From positions 3,224,001 through 3,288,000 of the forward strand of contig OY282380.1 in NCBI GenBank assembly GCA_958295885.1: a stretch of 64,000 nucleotides of DNA, given 5' to 3'. The position numbers were made by a program, and so were the translations under genes. The notes under the pieces are model-generated. The model saw nothing but the letters and a program-made list of their open reading frames with translations. It was not told the DNA's origin and did no database searches. Within the stretch, counting starts at the first letter, position 1, and every line of letters begins with the position of its first letter. Below are positions 46,731 to 56,229 of the stretch, one piece after another. This DNA comes from Arenicellales bacterium (GTDB lineage: Bacteria; Pseudomonadota; Gammaproteobacteria; Arenicellales; JAJDZL01).

Positions 46731-47765
46731 ATGGATATGAAAGTAGTACGAAGCGAGAAACATCGGTTGCATTTTCCCAAAGGCGAACTCTACGGAGGTG
46801 AATTAGTCCGTCCTTTCGAGTGTCCGGAGCGTTGGGACATCGTACTTGAGGAATTGACAAAAAGAGGATATGAAGATTGCAATGACCCGGATGAGTTTGA
46901 TGTTGGTCTGGCTCAGTCCATTCATACGCCTGATTTCATAGAATTTCTCGAAACTGCATGGGAGCAGTGGGCGGCAGAAGGCATGAAAGGAGAGGCCATA
47001 CCTACTGTAATTCCAGCGCGGCGAATGCACAGCAATCGAGTGCCGAAGCACATTGACGGCAAACTTGGATACTACTGTATGGCGATTGAGACTGCGATTA
47101 CAGGTGGAACCTGGGAAGCGGCCAAGTCTGCTGCAGCGTGTGCGATTACAGCACAAAAACTCGTTTCGGCAGGCGACCCGGCTTTTGCGCTTTGTCGACC
47201 ACCCGGCCATCATGCTGGCAAGGACCTTTACGGCGGGTATTGCTTCTTGAACAATGCATCGCTGGCTGTGGAAGGATTCTTGCGAGACGGAGCCGGACGC
47301 GTCGCTCTCCTGGATGTCGATTTTCATCATGGCAACGGAAGCCAGGATATTTTTTATGATCGAAATGACGTGCTGTTCTGTTCAATTCACGGTCATCCCG
47401 AAGATGCATTTCCTCACTTTTTGGGATATTCAGATGAGCGCGGCATTGGTTCGGGAGAAGGCTTCAACCGAAATTATCCATTACGCCCAAACACGGAGTT
47501 TTCAGCCTGGAACGAAGCATTGCAAGATGCTTGCCGGCACATTCAGAAATTTGCTCCCGATGCAATTGTCGTTTCATTGGGAGTCGATACATACAAAGAT
47601 GATCCAATCAGTTTTTTCAGGCTGGAGAGTGACGATTTCACAAACTATGGTGAATTGATCGGCAGGCTCAGCGTTCCAACTCTATTCATCATGGAGGGAG
47701 GGTATGCAGTATCCGAAATCGGCATGAATGCAGTCAATGTATTGGATGGATTTTTAAGCGCATGA
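46731..47765 (+). CDS. HDAC-family deacetylase, acetylpolyamine amidohydrolase type
   Basis: 344 residues (ATG 46731 or 46737). The opening MKVVRSEKHRLHFPKGELYG then GELVRPFECPER is a signature of acetylpolyamine amidohydrolases (AphA). Catalytic and zinc residues sit in RPPGHHAG (about 161-168), LLDVDFHHGNG (about 195-205) and VSLGVDTYKDDP (about 280-291). The enzyme would remove acetyl groups from acetylated polyamines in the cytoplasm. The pot genes and a decayed potD tail nearby support that role. The stop overlaps the next gene by 4 nt (ATGA). Confidence 0.9.
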   Translation: MDMKVVRSEKHRLHFPKGELYGGELVRPFECPERWDIVLEELTKRGYEDCNDPDEFDVGLAQSIHTPDFIEFLETAWEQWAAEGMKGEAIPTVIPARRMHSNRVPKHIDGKLGYYCMAIETAITGGTWEAAKSAAACAITAQKLVSAGDPAFALCRPPGHHAGKDLYGGYCFLNNASLAVEGFLRDGAGRVALLDVDFHHGNGSQDIFYDRNDVLFCSIHGHPEDAFPHFLGYSDERGIGSGEGFNRNYPLRPNTEFSAWNEALQDACRHIQKFAPDAIVVSLGVDTYKDDPISFFRLESDDFTNYGELIGRLSVPTLFIMEGGYAVSEIGMNAVNVLDGFLSA

Positions 47766-48619
47766 CATTATTCTTGAATAAGATTCATTCTGCTTTGTTT
47801 CAGCCTGTGATGGAGCAATACCTCGACTTAGTGCGATTTCCTCTGAACGAGTTGGAAAGCCCGTTCGGAAAACGATTGTTAAGCCGCTGTCAGCGAGAAC
47901 TCAACGAGGACGGCAGGTTCAATCTGGATCAATTTCTAAAATGTAGCGCAATTGAGCGCTGTCTGCAGGAAATTGAAGCCAAGCTTCGTCATTCAGCGTT
48001 CAGGCACTCTCGGCAACACAATATTTATTTCGATGACAATGTTGATGGATTGGATTCCAGTCACCCGGCACTCAAGAGGATGAATACCGTAAATCACACG
48101 CTCTGCGGAGATCTGCTGGCACGCAGTCTGCTGGAAAGAATTTACGAATGGCCGCCGCTGATTGAATTTTTAGCGAAAGTATTAGGAATGTCTCGATTGT
48201 TTCCAATGGCAGACCCCTTAGCTCGCCTGAATGTGATGGTTTATGGTGAGGGTGAGGCCTTGAACTGGCATTTCGACCGCGCGGAATTCGCTACGGTCCT
48301 GCTGCTTTCAGCTCCCAGACAGGGTGGATTATTTCAAATTTCGAGTAATTTGAGAAGTGATGCAGACCCTAACTACGAAGGTGTGGGTGAATTGCTCAGC
48401 GGCAATCACGAATCCGTACAGACAGTCGACCTGGTTCCTGGAACTCTGAATGTCTTTCGAGGGAAAAATTCCGCTCATCGGATTACGCAGGTGGAAGGTG
48501 AGCAGCCGCGCATCATTGCAGTATTTTCCTATTGTGAGACTTCAGATTTTGTGTTCTCTAAAGAAGACCGTAATCAGTTTTACGGGCGGAGCGAACCGAT
48601 CGCATCAAAGTCCATTTGA
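47762..48619 (+). CDS. Fe(II)/2-oxoglutarate-dependent oxygenase-like protein
   Basis: 285 residues. The double-stranded beta-helix motif is visible: H-x-D in LNWHFDRAEFATVLLL (about 170-185), the distal His in GKNSAHRITQVEG and the 2-oxoglutarate Arg in EQPRIIAVFSYCE. The N-terminal 150 residues are helical, with FDDNVDGLDSSHPALKRMNT typical of an uncharacterised oxygenase group. Overlaps the deacetylase gene by 4 nt, so it likely acts on the same pathway, perhaps hydroxylating a polyamine or amino-acid derivative (inference). Confidence 0.82.
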   Translation: MTLFLNKIHSALFQPVMEQYLDLVRFPLNELESPFGKRLLSRCQRELNEDGRFNLDQFLKCSAIERCLQEIEAKLRHSAFRHSRQHNIYFDDNVDGLDSSHPALKRMNTVNHTLCGDLLARSLLERIYEWPPLIEFLAKVLGMSRLFPMADPLARLNVMVYGEGEALNWHFDRAEFATVLLLSAPRQGGLFQISSNLRSDADPNYEGVGELLSGNHESVQTVDLVPGTLNVFRGKNSAHRITQVEGEQPRIIAVFSYCETSDFVFSKEDRNQFYGRSEPIASKSI

Positions 48620-48710
48620 TTTAAAGGCCTGATCTTTTGGGTCCAGCGAGTGGCAATAGACTCAAATACCGGTCGTTCGGTCGTTTGGTAAAGCAAAATG
48701 AATTGTAATT

Positions 48711-48740
48711 TTGTCGTAAAATACACACTTCCTCTATAAT
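48711..48740 (+). promoter_or_regulatory. Sigma-70 promoter of the rpsP-rimM-trmD-rplS operon
   Basis: TTGTCG (48711-48716), 18-base spacer, perfect TATAAT (48735-48740). An AGGAG at 48768-48772 precedes the rpsP ATG by ten bases. Confidence 0.7.
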
Positions 48741-48782
48741 TGAGTGATTCATCTAATTCTTGAATTTAGGAGTATTTAACGA

Positions 48783-49046
48783 ATGGTGGTAATTCGTCTG
48801 GCGCGCGGTGGTGCAAAGAAAAGGCCGTTTTATTCGATTGTCGTGGCTGATCGTCGTAGTTCGCCGACTGGCAAATTTATTGAAAGAATCGGCTTCTTCA
48901 ATCCAATTGCAGGCATTAGCCGGAATAAAAATGAAGAGGCCTTGCGGGTTGATCTGGAACGAGTGGATTATTGGACTTCACGCGGTGCGCAATTGTCCGA
49001 CCGAGTTCGAACGCTCGTAAAATCTGCCAGAGCGAGTTCTGAGTAG
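48783..49046 (+). CDS. rpsP: 30S ribosomal protein S16
   Basis: 87 residues, the normal length. [20 protein letters not shown] and [20 protein letters not shown] are the conserved start. It heads the standard operon with rimM 14 nt downstream. Confidence 0.98.
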   Translation: MVVIRLARGGAKKRPFYSIVVADRRSSPTGKFIERIGFFNPIAGISRNKNEEALRVDLERVDYWTSRGAQLSDRVRTLVKSARASSE

Positions 49047-49060
49047 TCTCCAAAGCTTGT

Positions 49061-49573
49061 TTGGCGAAACCAAGTAACGAGTCAGTTCTAGTCGCTCGAA
49101 TTGTAGACGCATTTGGAGTAAAAGGACAGGTCAAGCTTCAGTCTTTTACTGAAAAATCAAGAAATTTACTTGATTTTCAGGATTGGATTTTGGATGTTCC
49201 GAGTCAGGGAGTTCAGCGATATGCCGTCGAAAAGAATCAATTGCACGGCCGTTTCCTTGTCGCTTCTCTACAAGGGGTTACAGACCGAGATCAAGCATTG
49301 AAACTAAAGGGTGCGAAGGTCTATGTGTCCAGCGATGCGTTGCCCGCATTGGAAACTGACGAATTCTATTGGTCTGAATTAATCGGTCTGCAGGTCGTTG
49401 ACATTAATGGTATTGAATACGGCCGCATTGACCAACTGATGGAAACGGGTGCAAATGACGTCCTCTTAGTTGAAGGCGAGAGCACGCACCTTATTCCCTA
49501 CATTTCGGATGTGATTCGAGAGATCGACCTTACAGAAGGCGTTGTACTTGTGGAGTGGTTTGAGAATTTTTGA
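49061..49573 (+). CDS. rimM: 16S rRNA processing protein RimM
   Basis: 170 residues from TTG 49061. The N-terminal RimM barrel (VLVARIVDAFGVKGQVKLQS) and C-terminal PRC-like barrel (FYWSELIGLQVVDINGIEYG; HLIPYISDVIREIDL) are complete. It assists 30S head maturation. Confidence 0.95.
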   Translation: MAKPSNESVLVARIVDAFGVKGQVKLQSFTEKSRNLLDFQDWILDVPSQGVQRYAVEKNQLHGRFLVASLQGVTDRDQALKLKGAKVYVSSDALPALETDEFYWSELIGLQVVDINGIEYGRIDQLMETGANDVLLVEGESTHLIPYISDVIREIDLTEGVVLVEWFENF

Positions 49574-49596
49574 TCGCAGGGTTATGCGAATGAGTT

Positions 49597-50349
49597 ATGC
49601 GAATCAGCGTTATCAGTATCTTTCCGCAGATGTTCAGCGCAGTCAAGGAATTCGGAGTTACCGGGCGCGCCATTAAGAATGGATTGGTAACGGTTGATGT
49701 CATAGATTTACGTCAGTTCGGTCAAGGCAATTACAGGCAAATTGATGATCGACCCTTCGGCGGCGGGCCGGGAATGGTTATGTTGGCCGAACCGATCATT
49801 CAGTGTGTTTCACAGCTGAAACGGAAATATGGTGACGAAATCCCTGTGATGTACTTGAGTCCTCAAGGTCGGCGTCTTGAGCAAAAGCAGATAAATCAGT
49901 TTTCGAACCTGTCGCATTTTATTCTCCTTTGCGGTCGTTATGAAGGTGTAGACCAGCGGGCATTGGATATAATTCGTGCGCAGGAGTGGTCGATTGGTGA
50001 CTATGTGCTGTCCGGCGGAGAACTGGCAGCGATGGTGCTGATAGATGCAGTTGTGCGACAGATTGATGGCGTACTGGGAAATTGTGAATCCATACACAAC
50101 GATTCATTCGCCAATGGACTGTTGGACTGCGTACATTATACGCGCCCGCAATCGATTCGGGGAAGATCAATTCCTGATGTTCTTTTGTCAGGAGATCATG
50201 TTTCCATTGAGCAGTGGAGATTGAAACAATCCATTAGTCGGACTTGGGAAAGACGCCCGGATTTATTGGAAAATGCTGAGCTGGATGAACAGCAAAAGCA
50301 AATATTGGAAGAAATTCAGAACGAACAAAGAGTTATGGAGAAACCATAA
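49597..50349 (+). CDS. trmD: tRNA (guanine37-N1)-methyltransferase TrmD
   Basis: 250 residues. SPOUT knot motifs: [35 protein letters not shown] and [20 protein letters not shown]. Makes m1G37 in tRNAs reading CNN/G-starting codons. Its last base overlaps the rplS start (TAATG). Confidence 0.97.
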   Translation: MRISVISIFPQMFSAVKEFGVTGRAIKNGLVTVDVIDLRQFGQGNYRQIDDRPFGGGPGMVMLAEPIIQCVSQLKRKYGDEIPVMYLSPQGRRLEQKQINQFSNLSHFILLCGRYEGVDQRALDIIRAQEWSIGDYVLSGGELAAMVLIDAVVRQIDGVLGNCESIHNDSFANGLLDCVHYTRPQSIRGRSIPDVLLSGDHVSIEQWRLKQSISRTWERRPDLLENAELDEQQKQILEEIQNEQRVMEKP

Positions 50350-50696
50350 TGAGTAACGTAATCAGCGAAATTGAACATGAACAGATGCGGCACGGTATTC
50401 CGGAGTTTTCGCCCGGCGACACTGTGCGTGTGACCGTATATGTGCGAGAAGGCGAAAGAGAACGACGTCAAGCCTTTGAGGGAGTTGTCATCGCAAAGAG
50501 GAATCGAGGCCTGAATTCTTCTTTTTCCGTAAGAAAAATCTCATACGGAGAAGGCGTCGAGCGTGTATTTCAGACTCATAGTCCACTAATTCACAGTGTA
50601 GAAGTAAAGCGAAGAGGCGACGTTCGAAGAGCCAAGCTGTACTATCTCAGGGAGCGCACTGGCAAATCTGCACGCATCAAAGAGAAAATCAGATAA
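50349..50696 (+). CDS. rplS: 50S ribosomal protein L19
   Basis: 115 residues. [20 protein letters not shown], the [20 protein letters not shown] segment and [18 protein letters not shown] are canonical. Last gene of the operon. Confidence 0.97.
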   Translation: MSNVISEIEHEQMRHGIPEFSPGDTVRVTVYVREGERERRQAFEGVVIAKRNRGLNSSFSVRKISYGEGVERVFQTHSPLIHSVEVKRRGDVRRAKLYYLRERTGKSARIKEKIR

Positions 50697-50816
50697 GACT
50701 CATAATATTCTGAACCATTGTTTCCAAAAATTTTGGAGCCCGCGTTTTAGTTCGCACCTGTTCATTCATTCTCTCATTCAGATTTGTACCGCGAAGCGAT
50801 CATCAGGAGTTTGAAC

Positions 50817-52685
50817 GTGATCGTTTGCCCACACCGTTCAGTGCGTAGTTGCTATTTGGCAATTCTCCGAAGCTTTTTGATTTGCGCGCTGACTTTCTCA
50901 GTGCCCGCGTCAAAGGTTTTTGGACAGGAGAGCGCAGTGCAGGCGCCAGCTGCTGAGGAATCTGAAGCGACTCCTGATGCAGCCCGACAATTTGTAGCCA
51001 CTCCTTCGTTCGACCGAGTGAAGGAACTCATCGAACTTGGGACACTTCAGCTGGCATATTTCAATATAAAAAACGTATTATCCGATTTCGCATCTCCGGA
51101 AAACATACGTGACTGGATGAAATTGTTTTTTGAAACAGCGGTTCAGCTAGAAGACTGGAATGGAATTTTAGATAGAAGCACAACGGTTTCTCCCACACAG
51201 GACCCGGAATTCTATTTGACCGTGCAAAGCTATGCTGTTCGGGCTTTGATTGAGCTCGGAGAACATGAACGAGCGCGTAGACAACTGCTGCAGTTGATTT
51301 GGTCTCAGCCTTATCAGATAGAAAATTTTATTTCGTGGCAGGAGCTGATCATTCAGTCCTACATAAACGAGCGCAATCTGGTAGATGCTCTGATTTCGAT
51401 GTCTTTGTTCAGCACTGATTTTCGACCCGACTCTCCACAGTTCGAACATCGTTACGCCCGACTGATGATTTTAGAAGGGATGTATGAAGAAGCTGAGGTT
51501 CGACTTTCACCGCTGCAGACGCGAGAAAGCGAAATTCTATTGTTGCATGCCAAATTTAAGAACAATCAACTGTCTCCCTCTGAAGTGATCCAGGCTGGAC
51601 TGGTGATGATTTCTGAGTTGACTTCCGAACCATTGTTGAGAGTTGAGTTGTGGGCATTGATTGAACAAGCCGCGAAACAGTTAAAAGATTTGGAAATGCA
51701 GATCATCGCGGTTGAAAGCGGATTGTCTGTTCCAATCAGCGGAGATTTGGAACCGTTTAAACTGCTGATGATGCAATCCATTAATGTCGATTATCTAATT
51801 GATATCTATAACGAATACGCATCAGATCTCGGTAACGGCTTCAATCTTGTCGTTGGAGATGATCCCAGTTGGGTGCAGCTGGCTCAAGAGTTTGACATTA
51901 CTTCGCCACTTACTGCCAGAGCACTGTATTCCTTTATTGCAATGAATGCCGCTGACTACGAAATTCGAATGAACAGCGTATCCGCTCTGGCCGACAGTCT
52001 GCAGAAAGAGGAGCTTCATCGACTGCTGGATCAGCTCTTTGTCACGTTCCAGAAATTCGATATTCTGGCTACGTCGGAGTCTGTGAAATCAAATGTCGCC
52101 GCTCGAACCCTGCGCAGGAAAAACTATCGGGCGACGTTGAAGATCATGAATAGCATGGAAATGCCCAGTGATGAAAAAAGACGGTTGCTTTGGCATTTGC
52201 ATCGCACCCAAACCGCAATTCTTCTGGAGGAGTATGAATTTGCTCTGGCGTTGCTTCTGGACCTGATCAATGGTCTTCCATCCGATGTGGAATCGTCAAC
52301 CATTGACCGGATATTGTTCGTGACGTTTGAGTTTCAACGACAGAATCGCCATGCAGAGGCGATTAAGGTTTTAGGTGCTTTGTATGAACATGCTGGGGCA
52401 ACTCAGTTCAAACGGGAAATATTGCGTTGGCTGGCTGACTCATTTACCGGACAGGATAGAAATTTGGAAGCTGCGGAGCTGATGCTTCGGTCCGCGCAGC
52501 TGGGTGACGACTGGAGCGACGAATGGGGACAGGCGGCGCGCCTCAAAGCAGCAGATGAACTGGCAGCCGGCGGATTGATTGAAGACGCTCGACATCTGTA
52601 TGAAGAACTCAAAAATGACACCCTTGACCCGCGTGGTAAGAAACTAGTTGAAGACCGTCTGAAGAATTTACCAATCATTCAATAG
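50817..52685 (+). CDS. Secreted TPR-like repeat protein, unknown function
   Basis: About 622 residues from GTG 50817, which has AGGAG seven bases upstream; the frame is open further 5' but without a ribosome site. A signal peptide (LAILRSFLICALTFSVPASK-VFGQ) points to the periplasm. The rest is all-helical with TPR-like pairs, for example LIELGEHERARRQLLQLIWS and LAAGGLIEDARHLYEEL at the C-terminus. I do not recognise a named family; it resembles large tetratricopeptide proteins near rpsP-xerD in some gammaproteobacteria. It precedes xerD by 15 nt and may be cotranscribed. Confidence 0.75.
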   Translation: MIVCPHRSVRSCYLAILRSFLICALTFSVPASKVFGQESAVQAPAAEESEATPDAARQFVATPSFDRVKELIELGTLQLAYFNIKNVLSDFASPENIRDWMKLFFETAVQLEDWNGILDRSTTVSPTQDPEFYLTVQSYAVRALIELGEHERARRQLLQLIWSQPYQIENFISWQELIIQSYINERNLVDALISMSLFSTDFRPDSPQFEHRYARLMILEGMYEEAEVRLSPLQTRESEILLLHAKFKNNQLSPSEVIQAGLVMISELTSEPLLRVELWALIEQAAKQLKDLEMQIIAVESGLSVPISGDLEPFKLLMMQSINVDYLIDIYNEYASDLGNGFNLVVGDDPSWVQLAQEFDITSPLTARALYSFIAMNAADYEIRMNSVSALADSLQKEELHRLLDQLFVTFQKFDILATSESVKSNVAARTLRRKNYRATLKIMNSMEMPSDEKRRLLWHLHRTQTAILLEEYEFALALLLDLINGLPSDVESSTIDRILFVTFEFQRQNRHAEAIKVLGALYEHAGATQFKREILRWLADSFTGQDRNLEAAELMLRSAQLGDDWSDEWGQAARLKAADELAAGGLIEDARHLYEELKNDTLDPRGKKLVEDRLKNLPIIQ

Positions 52686-52700
52686 CGGAATCTGGAGATT

Positions 52701-53612
52701 ATGGACCGAAAACAGCTGGATGTATCCTCCAGCGACGCTGGCTTGATCGATCAGTTTATTGATGCGGTCTGGTCTGAATCCGGACTTTCGGAACAGACTC
52801 TTGAAGCCTATCGATCCGACCTGATTCATCTAGCGAGCTGGCAGAAGAAAAAAGGCGAAAGTCTGCTGTCAAGCAGCAGAAGCGATATTTTGGATTACTT
52901 AGCGAGTCGCGTTCTGCTTAGTCCTCGCACTGTTTCTCGACAGTTGAGCACCTTCCGGCGATATTTTCGATTTTGTTTAGCTGAATCACTCATTCAGTCA
53001 GTTCCGACCGAAAATATTGACTTTCCCTATGTCGGCCGCGTTTTGCCGACAAGTTTATCTGAGGAGGAAGTTGAGAGATTAATTTTGGCTCCAGATACCG
53101 AAACAGCGATTGGGTGCCGCGACCGCACAATGTTTGAAACACTCTACGGCGCCGGACTGCGAGTCTCGGAGTTGATTGGTTTAAGCGTAAATTCCGTTAA
53201 TCTTGAATACGGCTGGGTGCGACTGACAGGAAAGGGAGCGCGCGAACGACTCGTGCCTCTGGGGGAATACGCGGTTGAATGGATCGGTGTCTATATGAAC
53301 AGCTGTCGAACCAAGATGCTGAAGCGGAAGGTGAGCGATGACTTGTTCATCACGGCAAGAGGGAAACGCATGACTCGGCAGGCATTTTGGCTGAACGTGC
53401 GAAAGTATTGTTCAAAAGCAGAAATTGATGCTGAGGTTTCACCGCACACACTGCGTCATTCCTTTGCAACCCATCTGCTGAACAATGGAACAGATCTTCG
53501 GACGATTCAGCAGTTGCTCGGTCACGCCGATCTTTCAACAACTCAAATTTATACGCACGTTTCGAAGCACCGTCTGTCGGAGCTGCTGCGACGACATCAT
53601 CCGAGAGGCTAA
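52701..53612 (+). CDS. xerD: Site-specific tyrosine recombinase XerD
   Basis: 303 residues. Core-binding domain at about 10-95 (LSEQTLEAYRSDLIHLASWQ), catalytic residues in GAGLRVSELIGL (Arg), LTGKGARERLVPLG (Lys), HTLRHSFATHLL (His-x-x-Arg), LGHADLSTTQIYTHVS (His and the Tyr nucleophile). Acts with XerC at dif to resolve chromosome dimers. GGAG precedes ATG. Convergent with the thioredoxin-like gene (4-nt overlap). Confidence 0.93.
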   Translation: MDRKQLDVSSSDAGLIDQFIDAVWSESGLSEQTLEAYRSDLIHLASWQKKKGESLLSSSRSDILDYLASRVLLSPRTVSRQLSTFRRYFRFCLAESLIQSVPTENIDFPYVGRVLPTSLSEEEVERLILAPDTETAIGCRDRTMFETLYGAGLRVSELIGLSVNSVNLEYGWVRLTGKGARERLVPLGEYAVEWIGVYMNSCRTKMLKRKVSDDLFITARGKRMTRQAFWLNVRKYCSKAEIDAEVSPHTLRHSFATHLLNNGTDLRTIQQLLGHADLSTTQIYTHVSKHRLSELLRRHHPRG

Positions 53613-54478
53613 TTCAGCGTAGATGCCAGGCGTCTTCTATACTCTGGAACGAGCCTGTGGTTTGGGCCAAGCATGTCAAATGCTTTTATCATTCCTTTAC
53701 GTCCTGCGTCGTTGTTGAAGCCGCGATCAAATCGAACGATGTGCAGCAGCTTCTCCAATCCAGCTTTTGGGTTTCCCCGCGAGAGGTAGATGGCCGCCAA
53801 CTGGTAATGTGCATTCCAATCCTCGCTGTCGTTTTCAATCCTTTGCAGGAGTTCGTTTTCAGCCTCACTCTTTTGCGCAATTTCAATAAAGTCCAAAGCG
53901 GCGGATACGGATTTAAAATCAGGATGTTTTTGGCTGTCCTTAACCCGCGTGAGGGTTGAGCGTGCCCGAACGAATTCGCCAAACTTCAAATAAATTCCGG
54001 CAAGTCGGACCAACGATTCGTCCGTGCCATCGGTTTCAAGAGCTCTTATCGCCTGTTCAACCTGCCCATGATTGATCAGGTTTTGAATTTCGTCAACATT
54101 TTCCTGCGAATCAGTGATGTGTTTTCTAAGGAACTGTTCAACCAATTTGCGCGGTTGCGCGCCCATGAAACCGTCTGCCACTTTTCCATCTTTAACCATG
54201 ACGACAGTTGGAACGCTACGCACTCCAAACTGCTGTGCCAATCCTTGCTCTTCGTCAATGTTGACCTTGGCGAGCTGGAAAGAACCATCAAATTCACGGG
54301 CTAGTTCTTCGAGAATAGGGGTGAGAGTTTTGCAGGGACCGCACCAAGGAGCCCAAAAATCCACAACAACGGGAACTTCTTGTGATTTTTGGATGACAGT
54401 TTGAATAAAGTCTTGAGAATTGGCGTCGAAGATGTTTGAATCCACTTCTTCTTGGTCCGGATTTAGAATGTATACCAA
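53609..54478 (-). CDS. cnoX: Thioredoxin-domain co-chaperone, YbbN/CnoX type
   Basis: About 289 residues from TTG 54478, chosen because GGAG lies eight bases upstream; another TTG at 54559 would add 27 residues. The thioredoxin domain holds the WCGPCK active site (VVVDFWAPWCGPCKTLTPIL). It is followed by a TPR-like C-terminal half (LINHGQVEQAIRALETDGTD; YQLAAIYLSRGNPKAGLEKL). CnoX protects proteins during oxidative stress; E. coli CnoX lacks the second Cys, whereas here WCGPC is intact, so it could also reduce disulfides. Confidence 0.88.
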   Translation of the reverse strand: MVYILNPDQEEVDSNIFDANSQDFIQTVIQKSQEVPVVVDFWAPWCGPCKTLTPILEELAREFDGSFQLAKVNIDEEQGLAQQFGVRSVPTVVMVKDGKVADGFMGAQPRKLVEQFLRKHITDSQENVDEIQNLINHGQVEQAIRALETDGTDESLVRLAGIYLKFGEFVRARSTLTRVKDSQKHPDFKSVSAALDFIEIAQKSEAENELLQRIENDSEDWNAHYQLAAIYLSRGNPKAGLEKLLHIVRFDRGFNNDAGRKGMIKAFDMLGPNHRLVPEYRRRLASTLN

Positions 54479-54576
54479 TGAATTATCTCCAATGAATGAC
54501 CGCAGATTGGTGCTCCCCAGTGAAATTGATTCGCACTTTATGGAGTGCGCCAATTTCAATCACTATAATTGATCCA

Positions 54577-54714
54577 AATAAATTACCAATTCATCAGAAG
54601 GTTGCCTATAGAGCGTCGAACTTAAATGATATTGGATTTAGCCATCGTAGAATAGCACGAATTTTAGAAGTTCGTCGTCAAGTTGTATCGAAAGCCATTA
54701 GATGGTTACGATAA
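54577..54714 (+). pseudogene. Helix-turn-helix fragment (recombinase/transposase-like C-terminus)
   Basis: Frame ending at TAA 54714 reads KLPIHQKVAYRASNLNDIGF then SHRRIARILEVRRQVVSKAI RWLR, a resolvase-like helix-turn-helix (SHRRIARIL.V.R..V..A). No upstream catalytic part is present, so it is probably the tail of a lost recombinase or transposase. Confidence 0.45.
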
Positions 54715-54840
54715 CAATTACCCGAAATAGCTTATTCATGAATTAATTGGATGGAGTGTCGGTTTTGTTTAAATCTATAGGAAATGTGTGGTTAGTAGTT
54801 ATTGCCTAACTTCGAAAGTTGAATTGATTTGATATTAGGA

Positions 54841-55077
54841 ATGATGAGTAGGGAAGAGTGGACATTGACCCAAATTGCAAGATTACTCGACCAATCACAG
54901 CATAAATGAATTTATTTATGTGAAAAACGCGTCATCTTACCTGACGGAGTTGACGCAAAAGGGCGAGGAAGCAGCCGTCGATTCTAAGGGTGTAACTTGT
55001 TTGAATTTATGGTTGCACTTACGCTGAGTGATTTTCACATTCCAACAAAAAGTAGTACCAACATAATTCCACCTTAG
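54841..55077 (+). pseudogene. MerR-like helix-turn-helix protein, two in-frame stops
   Basis: One frame reads MMSREEWTLTQIARLLDQSQ HK-stop-IYLCEKRVILPDGVDAK, GRGSSRRF-stop-GCNLFEFMVALTLSDFHIP. The TLTQIARLLD...IYLCEK.V..PD....GRGSSRRF..NLFEF.VA pattern is that of a MerR-type DNA-binding domain. TGA and TAA break it. It lies 86 bases before an unnamed two-gene module and may once have regulated it. Confidence 0.6.
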
Positions 55078-55162
55078 AGCAAAAGCAAAGATATTATCCG
55101 CTCAAGCAAAATTTCATTTGACTAAGTAAGACAGTTCTGGAAACTCGAAAAAAGGTGTAAGT

Positions 55163-55711
55163 ATGTATGGTCTCGAAGTTTTTAATCTCAAAAAGGAATT
55201 TTTTCTACCCAATGTTTCTTTACCAGTAGAACGCAGTTCAGACGGTTTATTGAATCTATTTGACAGTTCCCATTCCTCTATAGCTTTATCTTCCATCGAC
55301 GAAACTGTAAAAAAACCAACTATCGAGAATATGATTCATAATTTTCCAAGTCAGAATGTAGCAAATTTGTATGCTGAACGAATTGAAACACTCAAAGAAC
55401 TAGCAAGAGATGACGGATACGATTTGCACGAGTCCTCCTACGCCAATTTCACTAAATTCTTGGAAAAACATCCACGATTGGCGCACGCTGATCTAGTTTT
55501 GCTTGACAACGGTAATCTTCGAGCAATATGGAAAGGCGAGAATGATGCTGAAATAGGACTTCAGTTTCTACAAGATTCACGCGTTCAATATGTGTTGTTC
55601 AACAAATCTGGCCCAAATAGCTCGGCATCGAGACCGTATGGGAGGGGTGAATTCAAAGAGACGATGAATCAAATAAAAAAGTTTGATCTTGACAATATTA
55701 TGTTTGAATGA
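55163..55711 (+). CDS. Hypothetical protein, first gene of a conserved unnamed pair
   Basis: 182 residues, soluble. The N-terminal 60 residues are variable. A helical segment (NVANLYAERIETLKELARDD) is followed by ADLVLLDNGNLRAIWKGEND and AEIGLQFLQDSRVQYVLFNK, a beta-rich core I remember from unnamed accessory proteins (LRA.WK.E....GLQFL....VQYV.F). No catalytic motif is evident. ATG of the next frame overlaps its stop (ATGA), so the two were coupled. Function unknown. Confidence 0.7.
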   Translation: MYGLEVFNLKKEFFLPNVSLPVERSSDGLLNLFDSSHSSIALSSIDETVKKPTIENMIHNFPSQNVANLYAERIETLKELARDDGYDLHESSYANFTKFLEKHPRLAHADLVLLDNGNLRAIWKGENDAEIGLQFLQDSRVQYVLFNKSGPNSSASRPYGRGEFKETMNQIKKFDLDNIMFE

Positions 55712-56150
55712 CAGTGGAAAATTTACCGGAAGAGCATCATGTGGTTCGATAAATTAAGCCATCATTTATCCGCAAAGATGATACCGTTGATGGACATGCA
55801 TTCGTACTGAGAATTGGTGATTCAGAAGTTTCAGTAAATTGATTGGAGTATTTCAGTGGGTTAAATTCTCCCGAAAGTTTTGACAGAATCAGGAAACTGA
55901 TTCGTCTGGAACTAAAGAAGAACGGACGATTTGCAAAAATTGAACGTGGGTGAAACAGAATCGTATGTGCTCGAGAAAACTGTAAGATACCTTAGGTTTC
56001 ATTGAATTTCGTTAAATTTCCGTTGCCTGCTACCGAAGAATTTAAACCAGATTTATCGCATGCGGAGATAGTGGGTGTTCCAAGCTCCAGTGACGAAGAC
56101 CGAGCGATGTTTATCGGTCAATCAATTGCTCGGTGCGTGAGAATGCCACT
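55708..56150 (+). pseudogene. Second gene of the unnamed pair, broken by stops and a frameshift
   Basis: From ATG 55708: MTVENLPEEHHVVR-stop-IKPSFIRKDDTVDGHAFVLRI, GDSEVSVN-stop-LEYFSGLNSPESFDRIRKLI, RLELKKNGRFAK, then in another frame LNVGETESYVLEK and, further on, FVKFPLPATEEFKPDLSHAE then IVGVPSSSDEDRAMFIGQSI ARCV. I recall intact homologues with H-H-VVRYIKP...DG.VDG.AF.LR....SVNWLE.F, so the stops replace Tyr and Trp. The gene is inactive while its partner is intact. Confidence 0.6.
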
Positions 56151-56229
56151 ATATCTATCTAAGATTACTCCATGACTTATTTTTCTAAATTCCTCCTATA
56201 CGCTCCGCTTTATACAACTTGGTTACTCG

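Noticed and set aside
50723-50737. Palindrome TCCAAAAATTTTGGA as terminator after rplS
   Set aside because: One-base loop, AT-only lower stem and no following T-run, so it is unlikely to terminate.
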